From positions 620,001 to 684,000 of the forward strand of contig NZ_CP076668.1 of assembly GCF_018968705.1 (NCBI RefSeq): 64,000 bases of DNA. Direction: 5' to 3'. The translations under genes and the position numbers were made by a program. Positions 1 to 11,422 of the stretch are shown piece after piece. The notes beneath the pieces were generated by a model that did no database searches, was not told the DNA's origin, and saw nothing but the letters and a program-made list of their open reading frames with translations. This DNA comes from Pseudomonas lijiangensis (GTDB lineage Bacteria > Pseudomonadota > Gammaproteobacteria > Pseudomonadales > Pseudomonadaceae). Within the stretch, counting starts at the first letter, position 1. Each line of letters begins with the position of its first letter.

Positions 1-1
1 C

Positions 2-1234
2 GGGCCTGGCTTCCTGGAGCAGGCGCTGCCGATAGAAATCGAGCGCAACGGCCTGCATCTGTGGGGTTGGGTCGGCTTGCCGACGTTCTCGCGCAGTCAG
101 GCGGATCTTCAGTATTTCTTCGTCAATGGCCGTGCGGTGCGCGACAAGCTGGTGGCCCATGCGGTCCGTCAGGCGTATCGCGACGTGCTGTTCAATGGTC
201 GGCACCCGACATTCGTGCTGTTTTTCGAGCTGGATCCGGCTGCCGTGGACGTCAACGTTCACCCGACCAAGCATGAAGTGCGCTTCCGTGACGGGCGCAT
301 GGTGCATGATTTCCTGTATGGCACCCTGCATCGTTCCCTGGGTGATGTGCGCCCCGACGATCAGTTGACCAGCGCGCCGATACCCGTGGTCGAGCGCCCA
401 AGCGGGCCGCAGGCCGGGGAGTTCGGGCCGCAGGGTGAAATGCGTCTGGCGAACAATGTGCTGGAGCAGCCTCAGGGCGAGCCTTATGCACGACCGGCGT
501 CTGGCGGTTCGGGCGGTGGCTATCAGTATCAGTACTCGCCACGTCCGACTTCTGCGTTGCCAACTGCCGAAGCGCAAAGTGCCTATCGCGAGTTTTTCGC
601 GCCGCTGCCCGAGGCTGCACCGGCTTCGCTGCCGGAGTCGCAGAGCGATATTCCGCCACTGGGTTACGCGCTGGCGCAGCTCAAGGGCATTTATATCCTG
701 TCCGAAAACGCCCACGGGCTGGTGCTGGTGGACATGCATGCCGCCCATGAGCGCATCATGTACGAGCGCCTGAAAATCGCCATGGCCAGCGAAGGCCTCA
801 GCGGACAGCCGCTGTTGGTGCCCGAATCACTGTCGGTGAGTCAGCGCGAGGCCGATTGTGCTGAAGAGCACATCGCGACCTTCCAGCGCCTGGGCTTCGA
901 ATTGCAGCGCCTTGGCCCGGAAACCCTGGCCATCCGGCAGATTCCGGCCCTGCTCAAGCAGGCCGAGGCGAACCGTTTGGTCAGTGATGTACTGGCCGAC
1001 CTGATGGAATACGGCACCAGCGACCGGGTGCAGGCGCATATCAACGAACTGCTGGGCACCATGGCGTGCCATGGCGCGGTTCGGGCCAACCGCCGTCTGG
1101 CCATCCCGGAAATGAACGCCTTGCTGCGCGACATGGAAAACACCGAGCGCAGCGGCCAATGCAACCATGGTCGACCCACCTGGACCCAGATGGGCCTGGA
1201 CGACCTGGACAAATTATTCCTGCGCGGTCGTTGA
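2..1234 (+). CDS. mutL: DNA mismatch repair protein MutL (5' end outside window)
   Basis: This is the C-terminal 410 residues of MutL; the reading frame is open from base 2, so the N-terminal GHKL ATPase motifs lie upstream of the window. Residues around 100-330 nt encode the end of the ATPase/transducer domain ([24 protein letters not shown]). After a variable proline/glycine-rich linker comes the dimerisation domain, with [15 protein letters not shown], which resembles the metal-binding endonuclease motif of MutL proteins in bacteria lacking MutH, and the conserved CNHGRPT near the end. MutL couples MutS mismatch recognition to strand incision. The stop codon abuts the miaA start with no gap, so the two genes are probably co-transcribed. 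Confidence 0.97.
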   Translation, partial: GPGFLEQALPIEIERNGLHLWGWVGLPTFSRSQADLQYFFVNGRAVRDKLVAHAVRQAYRDVLFNGRHPTFVLFFELDPAAVDVNVHPTKHEVRFRDGRMVHDFLYGTLHRSLGDVRPDDQLTSAPIPVVERPSGPQAGEFGPQGEMRLANNVLEQPQGEPYARPASGGSGGGYQYQYSPRPTSALPTAEAQSAYREFFAPLPEAAPASLPESQSDIPPLGYALAQLKGIYILSENAHGLVLVDMHAAHERIMYERLKIAMASEGLSGQPLLVPESLSVSQREADCAEEHIATFQRLGFELQRLGPETLAIRQIPALLKQAEANRLVSDVLADLMEYGTSDRVQAHINELLGTMACHGAVRANRRLAIPEMNALLRDMENTERSGQCNHGRPTWTQMGLDDLDKLFLRGR

Positions 1235-2206
1235 ATGAATGCTTTACCACCGGCCATCTTTCTCATGGGGCCAACTGCCGCTGGCAAGACCGATCTTGCC
1301 ATCGAACTGACCAAAGTCCTGCCCTGCGAGCTGATCAGCGTCGATTCGGCGCTGGTCTATCGCGGCATGGATATCGGCACGGCCAAGCCCTCACGGGAAC
1401 AGCTGGCCGAATTTCCCCATCGTCTGATCGATATTCTCGACCCGTCCGAAAGCTACAGCGCCTCCGATTTCCGTACTGACGCCCTGGCTGCCATGGCCGA
1501 AATTACCGCACGGGGAAATATTCCTTTGCTGGTGGGCGGCACTATGTTGTATTTCAAGGCTCTATTGGACGGGCTTGCCGATATGCCTGCCGCCGATGCA
1601 CAGGTTCGAGCCGAGCTTGAAGCCCAGGCAAAGGCCCATGGCTGGCAGGCGTTGCATGATCAGTTGGCTGCCGTGGATCCGGTGTCTGCGGCACGTATCC
1701 ATCCCAACGATCCGCAGCGTCTGATCAGGGCTCTGGAGGTGTATCGGGTCAGCGGGATGAGCATGACAGCGCATCGCGAGCAACAATCTGAGCAAACTGC
1801 TCAAGCCACAGCGTCCGGGCGTCAGCAATTGCCCTATACTGTGGCCAGTCTCGCGATAGCTCCGGCTGATCGCAAGGTGTTACATGACCGCATCGCGCTA
1901 CGCTTTTTGCAAATGCTGGATCAGGGGTTTCTGGACGAAGTACTGGCTTTGCGCTCAAGAGGAGACCTGCATTCAGGGTTGCCATCGATAAGAGCTGTCG
2001 GTTATCGCCAGGTCTGGGATCACCTGGATGGGAAGCTGACACGGGAAGAAATGCAGGAACGGGGCATCATTGCCACGCGCCAGCTGGCCAAAAGGCAGTT
2101 CACCTGGTTACGCAGTTGGGAGAATTTGCACTGGTTGGACAGCCTGGCACGCGACAATCTGCCACGCACCTTGAAATACCTGGGATCGGCCTCCATATTG
2201 GGCTGA
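1235..2206 (+). CDS. miaA: tRNA dimethylallyltransferase MiaA
   Basis: A 323-residue protein of normal family length. MiaA transfers a dimethylallyl group to N6 of A37 in tRNAs that read codons starting with U. The P-loop GPTAAGKT lies at about residues 12-19, followed by the [16 protein letters not shown] and HRLIDILDP signatures of the family. The start ATG directly follows the mutL stop codon, and hfq begins about 90 bases after the miaA stop, the usual mutL-miaA-hfq-hflX-hflK-hflC order of gammaproteobacteria. Confidence 0.97.
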   Translation: MNALPPAIFLMGPTAAGKTDLAIELTKVLPCELISVDSALVYRGMDIGTAKPSREQLAEFPHRLIDILDPSESYSASDFRTDALAAMAEITARGNIPLLVGGTMLYFKALLDGLADMPAADAQVRAELEAQAKAHGWQALHDQLAAVDPVSAARIHPNDPQRLIRALEVYRVSGMSMTAHREQQSEQTAQATASGRQQLPYTVASLAIAPADRKVLHDRIALRFLQMLDQGFLDEVLALRSRGDLHSGLPSIRAVGYRQVWDHLDGKLTREEMQERGIIATRQLAKRQFTWLRSWENLHWLDSLARDNLPRTLKYLGSASILG

Positions 2207-2298
2207 GTCCTTGCAATTGCCGTCTATCCTTGGGGGGTGGCCGGTTCAAGCCAATCGAATTCGTTTTATTATTATTGATCCTTAAAGGAGTGCGGCAC

Positions 2299-2559
2299 AT
2301 GTCAAAAGGGCATTCGCTACAAGACCCTTACCTGAATACCTTGCGTAAAGAGAAGGTCGGGGTTTCGATCTATCTGGTTAACGGCATCAAGCTGCAAGGC
2401 ACCATCGAGTCTTTTGACCAGTTCGTCATCCTGCTGAAAAACACTGTCAGCCAGATGGTCTACAAGCACGCAATCTCCACTGTTGTTCCTGTTCGTCCGA
2501 TTCGCCTGCCTAGCGCTACCGATTCCGATTCGGGTGATGCTGAGCCAGGTAACGCCTGA
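2299..2559 (+). CDS. hfq: RNA chaperone Hfq
   Basis: An 86-residue Sm-like protein that forms hexamers, pairs small RNAs with mRNAs and, in pseudomonads, cooperates with Crc in catabolite repression. The sequence begins [19 protein letters not shown] and carries the Sm2 motif YKHAIS. The start at 2299 is set by an AAAGGAG ribosome binding site at 2284-2290 and by family length; the frame is open upstream but that part is not conserved. The C-terminal tail is short and acidic, as in Pseudomonas. The hflX start lies 12 bases downstream of the stop. Confidence 0.98.
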   Translation: MSKGHSLQDPYLNTLRKEKVGVSIYLVNGIKLQGTIESFDQFVILLKNTVSQMVYKHAISTVVPVRPIRLPSATDSDSGDAEPGNA

Positions 2560-2571
2560 TAGGAGTCTGCC

Positions 2572-3873
2572 TTGTTCTTTGAGCGCCACAGTGGTGGTGA
2601 GCGGGCCATTCTCGTTCACCTGGATGGTCAGGACCCTGAGGCGCGCGAAGATCCGCAGGAGTTTCAGGAACTGGCCATATCGGCGGGTGCCGATACCGTC
2701 GCGTTTATCAACGTGCCGCGTCATCGGCCATCGGCCAAATACCTGATTGGTACTGGCAAGGTCGAAGAGCTTCGCGACCAGGTCAGGTCCGAGCAGGCCG
2801 ATCTGGTTATCTTCAATCACACCCTCTCGCCCAGCCAGGAACGTAACCTCGAGCGTGCATTCGAGTGTCGCGTGCTGGATCGCACCGGTCTGATTCTGGA
2901 CATCTTCGCGCAACGTGCGCGCACTCACGAAGGCAAGCTGCAGGTCGAACTGGCCCAGCTTGAGCATATGAGTACCCGTCTTGTTCGTGGCTGGACTCAC
3001 CTTGAGCGTCAGAAAGGTGGTATCGGTTTGCGTGGGCCGGGTGAAACCCAGCTGGAAACGGACCGTCGCCTGCTTCGGGTTCGCCTGCGGCAGATCAAGG
3101 CACGCCTGGAAAAGGTTCGCAGTCAGCGCGATCAGGCCCGCAGAGGGCGCAAGCGCGCCGATATCCCTTCGGTTTCACTGGTGGGCTATACCAACGCCGG
3201 CAAATCGACACTCTTCAATGCGGTGACGGACTCTGAAGTGTTCGCGGCCGACCAGTTGTTCGCAACCCTCGATCCGACCCTGCGCCGTTTGCAGCTCGAC
3301 GACCTGGGGCCGATCGTTCTGGCCGACACCGTAGGTTTCATCCGTCACCTGCCGCACAAGCTGGTCGAGGCTTTCCGGGCGACGCTCGAAGAGTCGAGCA
3401 ACTCGGACCTGCTGCTGCATGTCATCGATTCCCATGAGCCTGACCGCATGTCGCAGATCGAGCAGGTCATGGCGGTGCTGGGAGAGATCGGTGCCGAGGG
3501 CTTGCCGATACTCGAGGTGTATAACAAACTCGATTTGCTGGAAGGCGTAGAGCCTCAGATACAACGCGATGCCGATGGCAAGCCGCAGCGTGTCTGGGTG
3601 TCTGCCCATGACGGTCGAGGGCTGGACCTGCTCAAGCAGGCTGTGGCCGAGTTGCTGGGTGACGATTTGTTTGTCGGCACCTTGCGTTTGCCTCAGCGTT
3701 TTGCTCGACTGCGCGCACAGTTTTTTGAGTTGGGCGCGGTGCAGAGTGAAAACCATGACGAAGAAGGTGCCAGCCTGTTGGCAGTTCGTCTGCCGCGAGT
3801 CGAATTCAATCGCCTGGTGAGTCGCGAAGGACTGCAACCGCTGGAGTTCATTGAGCAACACACTTTGCAATAA
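2572..3873 (+). CDS. hflX: Ribosome-associated GTPase HflX
   Basis: A 433-residue GTPase that binds the large ribosomal subunit and rescues or splits stalled ribosomes under heat stress. The N-terminal HflX domain is followed by a helical linker with the GGIGLRGPGETQLETDRR signature, then the G domain with G1 GYTNAGKST from about residue 205, DTVGF (G3) and NKLD (G4). The start is TTG, six bases after an AGGAG ribosome binding site at 2561-2565, which favours low but coupled translation with hfq. Confidence 0.96.
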   Translation: MFFERHSGGERAILVHLDGQDPEAREDPQEFQELAISAGADTVAFINVPRHRPSAKYLIGTGKVEELRDQVRSEQADLVIFNHTLSPSQERNLERAFECRVLDRTGLILDIFAQRARTHEGKLQVELAQLEHMSTRLVRGWTHLERQKGGIGLRGPGETQLETDRRLLRVRLRQIKARLEKVRSQRDQARRGRKRADIPSVSLVGYTNAGKSTLFNAVTDSEVFAADQLFATLDPTLRRLQLDDLGPIVLADTVGFIRHLPHKLVEAFRATLEESSNSDLLLHVIDSHEPDRMSQIEQVMAVLGEIGAEGLPILEVYNKLDLLEGVEPQIQRDADGKPQRVWVSAHDGRGLDLLKQAVAELLGDDLFVGTLRLPQRFARLRAQFFELGAVQSENHDEEGASLLAVRLPRVEFNRLVSREGLQPLEFIEQHTLQ

Positions 3874-3878
3874 AAGCG

Positions 3879-3905
3879 CGTTAAAGCCATTGTACGGCTT
3901 TAACG
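3879..3905 (+). other. Hairpin between hflX and hflK
   Basis: A perfect 10-bp stem (CGTTAAAGCC / GGCTTTAACG) with a 7-base loop lies just after the hflX stop codon. No T run follows, so it is more likely an mRNA-processing or partial attenuation structure than a full terminator. Confidence 0.4.
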
Positions 3906-3969
3906 GGCATTCTGTAGCATTGGTTGGCGCGCCGTGGGCGCGTCTTTGCTTTATCAGATGGAGAGCGCT

Positions 3970-5148
3970 ATGGCTTGGAATGAGCCGGGTGGCAACTCGA
4001 ATAATCAAGATCCCTGGGGTGGAAAACGCCGTGGCGGCGACCGCAAGGGACCACCTGATCTCGACGAGGCCTTCCGTAAGCTGCAGGAAAGCCTGAATGG
4101 GTTGTTCGGCGGCGGTAAGAAACGCAGCAGTGACGGTAATGGCGGCGGTTCGGGTGGCGGCGGTGGCTTCGGCCTGCTGGGCATCGGCCTTGTCGTGCTT
4201 TTCGCTTTCTGGCTTTACAACGCCGTTTACGTCGTTGACGAGCAGGAGCAGGCTGTCGTTCTGCGTTTCGGCCAATACTACGAAACCGTAGGTTCGGGTC
4301 TGAATATCTATTTCCCGCCGTTCGATCGCAAGTACATGGAAAACGTGACTCGCGAACGTGCCTACAGCAAGCAGGGCCAGATGCTGACCGAAGACGAGAA
4401 CATCGTCGAAGTGCCGCTGACCGTGCAGTACAAGATCAGCAACCTGCAGGACTTCGTGCTGAACGTCGATCAGCCTGAAATCAGCCTGCAGCACGCGACC
4501 GAAAGTGCGCTGCGCCATGTCGTGGGTTCCACGGCGATGGATCAGGTGCTGACCGAAGGTCGTGAGTTGATGGCCAGCGAAATCAAGGAGCGTCTGCAAC
4601 GCTTCCTCGATACCTATCGCACCGGTATCACCATCACCCAGGTGAACGTACAGAGCGCAGCTGCACCGCGTGAAGTGCAGGAAGCCTTCGACGACGTGAT
4701 CCGCGCCCGTGAAGACGAGCAGCGTGCCCGCAACCAGGCCGAGAGCTACGCCAATGGCGTGATTCCTGAAGCTCGTGGTCAGGCTCAGCGCATCATCGAA
4801 GACGCCAACGGCTACCGCGATGAAGTGGTTTCCCGCGCCAAGGGTGAGGCTGACCGCTTTACCAAGCTGGTTGCCGAATACCGCAAGGCGCCTGAAGTCA
4901 CCCGCCAGCGTCTGTATCTGGACACCATGCAGGAAGTCTTCAGCAATACCAGCAAGGTTCTCGTGACCGGCGACAAGGGTCAGAACAATCTGCTTTATCT
5001 GCCGCTCGACAAGATGATCGAAAGCAGTCGTGGCGGTAGCACCGGAAACACCTCGGGTTCCGGTAGTCCATCCGCGACTGGAACGGATGTCGGTACGCGA
5101 GCGCCCGATACCCAGCAGCGCGATGTACGTACCAGGGAGAGTCGCTGA
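3970..5148 (+). CDS. hflK: FtsH protease modulator HflK
   Basis: A 392-residue SPFH/prohibitin-family inner membrane protein. With HflC it forms the large periplasmic complex that encases and modulates the FtsH (HflB) protease. The start at 3970 (MAWNEPGGNSNNQDPWGG) follows a GGAGAG ribosome binding site; the longer open frame upstream is not typical of the family. A glycine/charged cytoplasmic segment of about 65 residues precedes one membrane helix (about residues 67-88), then the SPFH domain and a coiled coil. The tail is rich in Ser/Gly/Thr. The stop overlaps the hflC start by one base. Confidence 0.97.
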   Translation: MAWNEPGGNSNNQDPWGGKRRGGDRKGPPDLDEAFRKLQESLNGLFGGGKKRSSDGNGGGSGGGGGFGLLGIGLVVLFAFWLYNAVYVVDEQEQAVVLRFGQYYETVGSGLNIYFPPFDRKYMENVTRERAYSKQGQMLTEDENIVEVPLTVQYKISNLQDFVLNVDQPEISLQHATESALRHVVGSTAMDQVLTEGRELMASEIKERLQRFLDTYRTGITITQVNVQSAAAPREVQEAFDDVIRAREDEQRARNQAESYANGVIPEARGQAQRIIEDANGYRDEVVSRAKGEADRFTKLVAEYRKAPEVTRQRLYLDTMQEVFSNTSKVLVTGDKGQNNLLYLPLDKMIESSRGGSTGNTSGSGSPSATGTDVGTRAPDTQQRDVRTRESR

Positions 5149-6017
5149 TGAGCAATAAATCGCTGATCACCCTTATTGTTGGCGTGGTGCTGGCAATCGT
5201 TGCCTGGAACAGCCTCTATATCGTGTCTCAGACCGAGCGTGCGGTTCTGCTGCAATTCGGTCGTGTGGTCAAGGCCGATGTGCCGCCGGGCCTTCATGTG
5301 AAGGTTCCTTACATGAACCAGGTGCGCAAGTTCGATGGCCGTCTGTTGACGCTCGACGCGCCTACCCAGCGTTTCCTGACGCTGGAAAAGAAAGCGGTCA
5401 TGGTCGATGCCTACGCCAAGTGGCGCGTGAAGGATGCGGAGCGTTTCTACACCGCGACTTCCGGCCTCAAGCAGATTGCCGACGAGCGCCTGTCGCGTCG
5501 TCTGGAATCCGGCCTTCGTGACCAGTTCGGCAAGCGCACCCTGCACGAAGTCGTGTCGGGTGAGCGTGACGCGCTGATGGCTGACATCACTGGCTCCCTG
5601 AACCGCATGGCCGAGAAAGAGCTGGGTATCGAAGTGATCGATGTCCGGGTCAAGGCCATCGACCTGCCCAAGGAAGTCAACCGCAGCGTATTCGAGCGCA
5701 TGAGCACCGAGCGTGAGCGTGAAGCGCGTGAGCACCGTGCCAAGGGTAACGAGCTGGCTGAAGGTATTCGTGCCGATGCCGATCGTCAGCGCCGTGTACT
5801 GCTGGCTGAAGCCTATCGCGAGTCTGAAGAGACGCGCGGTGACGGTGATGCCCAGGCTGCTGCGATCTACTCCAAGGCTTACGGCCAGGACCAGGAGTTC
5901 TACGCGTTCTACCGTAGCCTGCGTGCCTACCGCGAAAGCTTCACGAACAAGAGTGACGTGATGGTGCTTGATCCGAGCAGCGAGTTCTTCCGCTTCCTGG
6001 AAAAAGCCAAGCCGTAA
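5148..6017 (+). CDS. hflC: FtsH protease modulator HflC
   Basis: A 289-residue SPFH-family partner of HflK. A single N-terminal membrane helix at about residues 6-24 anchors a periplasmic band-7 domain (TERAVLLQFGRVV early, then an Ala/Glu/Arg-rich helical segment). Translation is coupled to hflK by the TGATG overlap. The small DUF2065 (yjeT-like) gene that often sits between hflC and hisZ in pseudomonads is not visible in the following 270 bases. Confidence 0.97.
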   Translation: MSNKSLITLIVGVVLAIVAWNSLYIVSQTERAVLLQFGRVVKADVPPGLHVKVPYMNQVRKFDGRLLTLDAPTQRFLTLEKKAVMVDAYAKWRVKDAERFYTATSGLKQIADERLSRRLESGLRDQFGKRTLHEVVSGERDALMADITGSLNRMAEKELGIEVIDVRVKAIDLPKEVNRSVFERMSTEREREAREHRAKGNELAEGIRADADRQRRVLLAEAYRESEETRGDGDAQAAAIYSKAYGQDQEFYAFYRSLRAYRESFTNKSDVMVLDPSSEFFRFLEKAKP

Positions 6018-6029
6018 TTCATCAACCCG

Positions 6030-6050
6030 CCGGGCGGCAAAACCGCCCGG
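6030..6050 (+). other. GC-rich hairpin after hflC
   Basis: CCGGGCGG and CCGCCCGG form a perfect 8-bp stem around a CAAAA loop 13 bases after the hflC stop. There is no T run, so this may stabilise the 3' end or aid the stronger terminator downstream. Confidence 0.4.
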
Positions 6051-6088
6051 TGGGGTGATCGTACGGTAAAACGTGTGTATGATGCGGC

Positions 6089-6112
6089 AGCCGGGAAATT
6101 CCCGGCTTTTTT
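6089..6112 (+). terminator. Rho-independent terminator of the hfl operon
   Basis: A perfect inverted repeat AGCCGGGAA-A-TTCCCGGCT is followed by six T residues. It lies about 70 bases after hflC and before hisZ. Confidence 0.8.
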
Positions 6113-6288
6113 GCGTCTGCACGATTGATTGGCCGCAGCCGACTTGGCGAGCGGCAAGATTTTTCGAGGAGAGTGGTCAGCAAGGCCTGTCTCGGGCGTT
6201 TGTCGTGCCCGTCATACGGGCGACCACTTTCTGCTTCACTCAAGGCTTGCCTCACGGCTGGCCACCCGGATCACAGGGGAATGGCGTA

Positions 6289-7476
6289 ATGGCAACGGTT
6301 GACCGCTGGCTGCTACCAGATGGCATCGAAGAAGTACTGCCACCAGAAGCGGCGCGTATCGAAGTAGCGCGTCGTCAGGTGTTGGATCTGTTCCAGAGCT
6401 GGGGCTATGAGTTTGTCGTCACCCCGCATATCGAATATCTGGAGTCTCTGCTCACCGGAGCAGGCTCGGATCTGGATCTGCGCACCTTCAAGGTGATCGA
6501 TCCGCAGTCGGGACGGCAAATGGGCTTTCGTGCCGATATCACGCCGCAGGTGGCGCGTATCGATGCGCACACCCTCAAGCGTGAAGGGCCAAGCCGTCTT
6601 TGCTATGCGGGCAGCGTCCTGCATGCCCAGCCGCGTGCCTTGTCGTCCTCGCGCAGCCCGATTCAGCTGGGCGCCGAGTTGTATGGCGATGCGAGCCCGA
6701 GCAGCGATGTCGAAGTCATCAGCCTGATGCTGGCGATGCTGCAACTGGCCGATGTCCCTGATGTTCACATGGACCTTGGGCATGTGGGTATCTATCGTGG
6801 GCTGGCCCGTGCGGCCGGTCTGTCGGGCGAGGTCGAGCAGCAGTTGTTCGATGCCCTGCAGCGCAAGGCCATCGATGAAGTCATTGCCCTGACGGCCGAT
6901 CTGCCGCAAGAGCTGGCCACGATGCTGCGGGCTCTGGTCGACCTGTGTGGTGGTCGTGAAGTCCTGGCTGCTGCGCGCGACCGTCTGGCGAATGCGCCTG
7001 CGCCCGTGCTGGCTGCACTGGACGATCTGCTGAGCATCGCCGATCGCCTGTCTGCACGCTTCCCGCAGTTGCCCTTGTATTTCGACCTCGGTGAGCTGCG
7101 CGGCTACCACTACCATACCGGTGTGGTCTTCGCGGTGTTCGTACCGGGCGTAGGTCAATCGATTGCCCAGGGCGGTCGTTATGATGATATCGGCGCCGAC
7201 TTCGGTCGCGCCCGTCCGGCAACCGGTTTCTCCACGGACCTGAAAACCCTGGTGACACTGGGCCGTGCAGAAATCGAACTGCCATCGGGTGGTATATGGA
7301 TGCCGGACAGTACGGATGCAGCACTCTGGCAGCAGGTTTGCCAGTTGCGCAGCGAAGGGCAGCGTGTGGTTCAGGCTTTGCCTGGGCAGCAGGTGAGTGC
7401 AGCGCGTGAAGCCGATTGCGATCGGCAATTGATTCAGCATGGCGAGCGTTGGCAGGTAATGCCGCTGGCTTCTTGA
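6289..7476 (+). CDS. hisZ: ATP phosphoribosyltransferase regulatory subunit HisZ
   Basis: A 395-residue paralogue of histidyl-tRNA synthetase that lacks aminoacylation and instead complexes with the short form of HisG to give allosteric control of the first step of histidine synthesis. It begins [18 protein letters not shown] and shows class II synthetase-like motif regions ([43 protein letters not shown]). The start at 6289 follows an AGGGGA ribosome binding site; the open frame continues upstream without family similarity. Neighbour purA follows after a 54-base gap. Confidence 0.95.
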   Translation: MATVDRWLLPDGIEEVLPPEAARIEVARRQVLDLFQSWGYEFVVTPHIEYLESLLTGAGSDLDLRTFKVIDPQSGRQMGFRADITPQVARIDAHTLKREGPSRLCYAGSVLHAQPRALSSSRSPIQLGAELYGDASPSSDVEVISLMLAMLQLADVPDVHMDLGHVGIYRGLARAAGLSGEVEQQLFDALQRKAIDEVIALTADLPQELATMLRALVDLCGGREVLAAARDRLANAPAPVLAALDDLLSIADRLSARFPQLPLYFDLGELRGYHYHTGVVFAVFVPGVGQSIAQGGRYDDIGADFGRARPATGFSTDLKTLVTLGRAEIELPSGGIWMPDSTDAALWQQVCQLRSEGQRVVQALPGQQVSAAREADCDRQLIQHGERWQVMPLAS

Positions 7477-7483
7477 GTATTCC

Positions 7484-7501
7484 TGCCGGCCGCCGCCGGC
7501 A
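7484..7501 (+). other. Hairpin between hisZ and purA
   Basis: TGCCGGC-CGCC-GCCGGCA is a perfect 7-bp stem with a 4-base loop in the hisZ-purA gap. No T run follows. Confidence 0.35.
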
Positions 7502-7515
7502 CCAAGTTTGCGTGA

Positions 7516-8823
<1,308 letters not shown>

Positions 8824-8843
8824 TCGGGCTCGTTGAGCTATCT

Positions 8844-8874
8844 AAAAAGGGCCGCATCTTGCGGCCCTTTTTTG
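8844..8874 (+). terminator. Rho-independent terminator of purA
   Basis: AAAAAGGGCCGC-atctt-GCGGCCCTTTTTT is a GC-rich stem with flanking A and T tracts 20 bases after the purA stop. The symmetry allows function on either strand. Confidence 0.9.
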
Positions 8875-8996
8875 TTTCCGGCTGTCTGGTGTTCGGGTAC
8901 TGGATTGTGCTTGCCGAACGGCACGGCGCTTGCTACACAGAAGCGTCAGAAAAGGTGCCATTATTTTAATGTCACCCATGGTGGAGGGATTCTCCC

Positions 8997-10931
8997 GTGT
9001 CAGCAGTGCTCTCTCTTTTACGCAGCCGCTTGCTGCGTCCGGTTTTCATCGCGCTTGGTATTGCCATTCTGGTGCAGGTGCTTGTTGCAGTCGCTCTTAC
9101 CCGGAGCACCGTCACGGCGCTGGAGGCGGATCTCGCCAGCCGGTTGGGGGTAGATTCGCAACATTTGTCTTCTGAGCTGGAGCGGGCGAGTAGCGAGGTG
9201 ACATCAAGTCTTGATGCGCTTTCTGCCAGCACCCGTCAACGCTTGAGTGCCGGCTTGTCTACGCGCCTCAAGGACGAACAGGTGCAATTGCGCGCTACGC
9301 TGGAAAAGAGTCTCAAGGATTCGGCTACCGATATGGCCGAGTTGCTGGCGGCGGTGGCGCCGCGGGCCATGTGGGATAACGACACGCCCACATTGTCCGA
9401 ATTCGCCCGTCGTGCACAGCGCAATCCCAATGTGCTGTTCGTCGTCTACGACGATGCTGCCGGTGAGCACCTGACCCGTTATCTGAACCGTGACAACCCC
9501 TTGATCAAGTCGCTGCTCGCCAAGGGTGAAGGCGAGCGCGCCATGGACAAGGTCCTGAATGCCGCGAAAAGCGATCCATCGGTTTACTACATCGAAGCCT
9601 CCATCAGCCCTAATGGTGTCGAGATCGGCAAGGTGCGCATGGGGGTTTCCACGGCAGCGGTCGAGGAAAACCTGGTGGCGCTGGACAAGCGCTTCGCGTC
9701 CCTGATCACCAATGGCGAGCAACTGGTTTCTGAAAGCCTGGTGAGCGCATCGAAAGATAGCTCGGCAGCGCTTCGCACCCGCTTGCAGTCTGCCCAGAGC
9801 GCTGCAACTGCGATGACCAGCAATACAAGCCTTGCCGTTCAAGGTGCGGCTGAAGACCTGCGCTGGAGAATCGGGCTTGGTCTGGCGCTGGTCGGCCTGG
9901 GTGTGTTGCTGTTGCTGGCTGTGGTGCTGGGGCGTCGAGTGGTCAGCAAGCTGCATCTGCTGATTGCAGCCCTCAATGATCTGGCGGCAGGCGAGGGCGA
10001 TCTGACCAAGCGTGTCAGGCTCGACAGCAATGACGAAATTGGCGATATGTCGGCGGCGGTCAACCGCTTCATCGACAAGCTGCAGCCGATCGTGCGCGAG
10101 GCGGGCGAAGTGGCTCAGCGTACCGGCGTTGAAATCGGTGTGATGAGTCAGCGTAACGCCGGCGCCGATGCGGCGGCTGAGCGGCAACGTGACGAAGTGG
10201 CGGCCAGCCTGAAGGCTCTTGAGCAGATGGCCGATGAGGCGCAGTCGGAAAGCAATGCCATGCAGGCTGCCTTGCAGCAGGTGGTTGGCATCAAGCAGGC
10301 GACCGACGAGAACACTCGCACCTCGAATCAGGTGGGAGGTTTGATCGAGGCGCTGGCCGGGCAGGTGGAAACCGGGGCGAAAGTCATCGAGCGTCTGGCG
10401 CAGCAGAGCGAGCAGATCGAAGTCGTGCTTGAAGTGATTCACGGCATTGCCGAGCAAACCAACCTGCTGGCCCTGAACGCGGCCATCGAAGCGGCTCGCG
10501 CTGGCGAAACCGGACGTGGTTTTGCGGTGGTGGCCGATGAGGTGCGTGCACTGGCCAGCAAGACCCAGAGTTCCACCGGAGATATCCAGGAGCATATCGG
10601 TGCCTTGCAGCGCGGTGCCAAGGAAGCAGTGGCTGCCATTGGTCTTGCCGGGCGGCAGGCCAAGGAAGGGTTGGCGGTTCTGCGCGATAGCGCGAAGCTG
10701 CAACAGACAGTGCAGGAGTCAGTCGAGCAGGTGCATGCGGCAATCGATCTGGCCACCAGGGCGGCGGAGCATCAGGCCGAAGGTGCTCAGGCGGTGCGTG
10801 GTCGTGTCGAAGTGATCCATGCTCAGGCCGAGCAGGCTGCCAAAGCGGTCGTCGAAACTACGGCCAGCGGCAAGGTGCTCAATGGGCTGGCTGCGCAGTT
10901 GAAGGCGAGTCTGGGGCAGTTCAGGGCTTAG
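8997..10931 (+). CDS. Methyl-accepting chemotaxis protein (transmembrane chemoreceptor)
   Basis: A 644-residue chemoreceptor. A membrane helix at about residues 17-36 and a second at about 290-312 bracket a roughly 250-residue mostly helical periplasmic sensor of unknown ligand. A HAMP linker follows (about 313-370). The cytoplasmic signalling domain has the conserved hairpin tip [19 protein letters not shown] and [15 protein letters not shown]. The likely start is GTG at 8997, preceded by GGAGGG at 8982-8988 (spacing slightly long). It stands alone between the purA terminator and the tRNA-Leu pair and would signal through CheW/CheA encoded elsewhere. Confidence 0.93.
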   Translation: MSAVLSLLRSRLLRPVFIALGIAILVQVLVAVALTRSTVTALEADLASRLGVDSQHLSSELERASSEVTSSLDALSASTRQRLSAGLSTRLKDEQVQLRATLEKSLKDSATDMAELLAAVAPRAMWDNDTPTLSEFARRAQRNPNVLFVVYDDAAGEHLTRYLNRDNPLIKSLLAKGEGERAMDKVLNAAKSDPSVYYIEASISPNGVEIGKVRMGVSTAAVEENLVALDKRFASLITNGEQLVSESLVSASKDSSAALRTRLQSAQSAATAMTSNTSLAVQGAAEDLRWRIGLGLALVGLGVLLLLAVVLGRRVVSKLHLLIAALNDLAAGEGDLTKRVRLDSNDEIGDMSAAVNRFIDKLQPIVREAGEVAQRTGVEIGVMSQRNAGADAAAERQRDEVAASLKALEQMADEAQSESNAMQAALQQVVGIKQATDENTRTSNQVGGLIEALAGQVETGAKVIERLAQQSEQIEVVLEVIHGIAEQTNLLALNAAIEAARAGETGRGFAVVADEVRALASKTQSSTGDIQEHIGALQRGAKEAVAAIGLAGRQAKEGLAVLRDSAKLQQTVQESVEQVHAAIDLATRAAEHQAEGAQAVRGRVEVIHAQAEQAAKAVVETTASGKVLNGLAAQLKASLGQFRA

Positions 10932-10942
10932 TTGTGGGGTTT

Positions 10943-10988
10943 TCGCGAATGAATTCGCTCCCACAGTAGGGGAGAATTCATTCGCGAT
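10943..10988. repeat. REP-type palindromic repeat pair (GCGAATGAATTCGCTCC family)
   Basis: Two facing copies of a short palindrome (TCGCGAATGAATTCGCTCC and its inverted counterpart ending ATTCATTCGCGA) lie immediately after the chemoreceptor stop. The same unit recurs at 21451-21496, 29319-29405 and 40024-40046. This is the arrangement of REP/REPIN elements in pseudomonads. Confidence 0.75.
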
Positions 10989-11016
10989 GCTACAAATTCC
11001 AAACCCCGAAAAGCAC

Positions 11017-11041
11017 AAAACCGAGCGCTAGGCTCGGTTTT
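11017..11041 (-). terminator. Terminator of tRNA-Leu copy 1
   Basis: AAAACCGAGC-gcta-GGCTCGGTTTT lies directly downstream of the tRNA gene on the minus strand. The stem with A/T flanks reads as a terminator on both strands, so it could also end the chemoreceptor transcript. Confidence 0.8.
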
Positions 11042-11049
11042 GTTTGAAT

Positions 11050-11136
11050 TGGTGCCCAGAAGAAGACTCGAACTTCCACGACCTTGCGGTCACCAGCACC
11101 TGAAGCTGGCGTGTCTACCAATTTCACCATCTGGGC
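11050..11136 (-). tRNA. tRNA-Leu (anticodon CAG), copy 1
   Basis: An 87-base class II tRNA on the minus strand with encoded CCA. The anticodon stem-loop CCAGC-TTCAGGT-GCTGG places CAG at positions 34-36, so it reads CUG codons. The acceptor stem GCCCAGA pairs with TCTGGGC. It is identical to the copy at 11302-11388, and each has its own promoter and terminator. Confidence 0.95.
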
Positions 11137-11171
11137 AGCATCTTCAGCGCTGTACGCCGTTGATGGGGCGC

Positions 11172-11200
11172 ACTATACGGAGGGAGTTTCGATCTGTAAA
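11172..11200 (-). promoter_or_regulatory. Sigma-70 promoter of tRNA-Leu copy 1
   Basis: On the minus strand TTTACA (11195-11200) and TATAGT (11172-11177) are separated by 17 bases, about 36 bases upstream of the tRNA 5' end. The same boxes and spacing occur before copy 2. Confidence 0.7.
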
Positions 11201-11237
11201 CCCCTGTTTTGGTTTTAATAATCAAAACCCTGAAATG

Positions 11238-11263
11238 CAAAAACCCGCTTTCGCGGGTTTTTG
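11238..11263 (-). terminator. Terminator of tRNA-Leu copy 2
   Basis: CAAAAACCCGC-tttc-GCGGGTTTTTG is a perfect stem with A/T flanks between the two tRNA genes. It should end the upstream copy's minus-strand transcript before the second promoter. Confidence 0.85.
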
Positions 11264-11301
11264 TTTGAGCCTGAAGATTGATGTAATCTGCAGCTCTGAA
11301 T

Positions 11302-11388
11302 TGGTGCCCAGAAGAAGACTCGAACTTCCACGACCTTGCGGTCACCAGCACCTGAAGCTGGCGTGTCTACCAATTTCACCATCTGGGC
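11302..11388 (-). tRNA. tRNA-Leu (anticodon CAG), copy 2
   Basis: The sequence is identical over 87 bases to the copy at 11050-11136, including encoded CCA, and lies 252 bases away in the same orientation. The different spacer and terminator sequences suggest an old duplication with gene identity kept by conversion. Confidence 0.95.
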
Positions 11389-11422
11389 AGTATCAACAAG
11401 TGTTTGCCTGTCGATGGCGCGC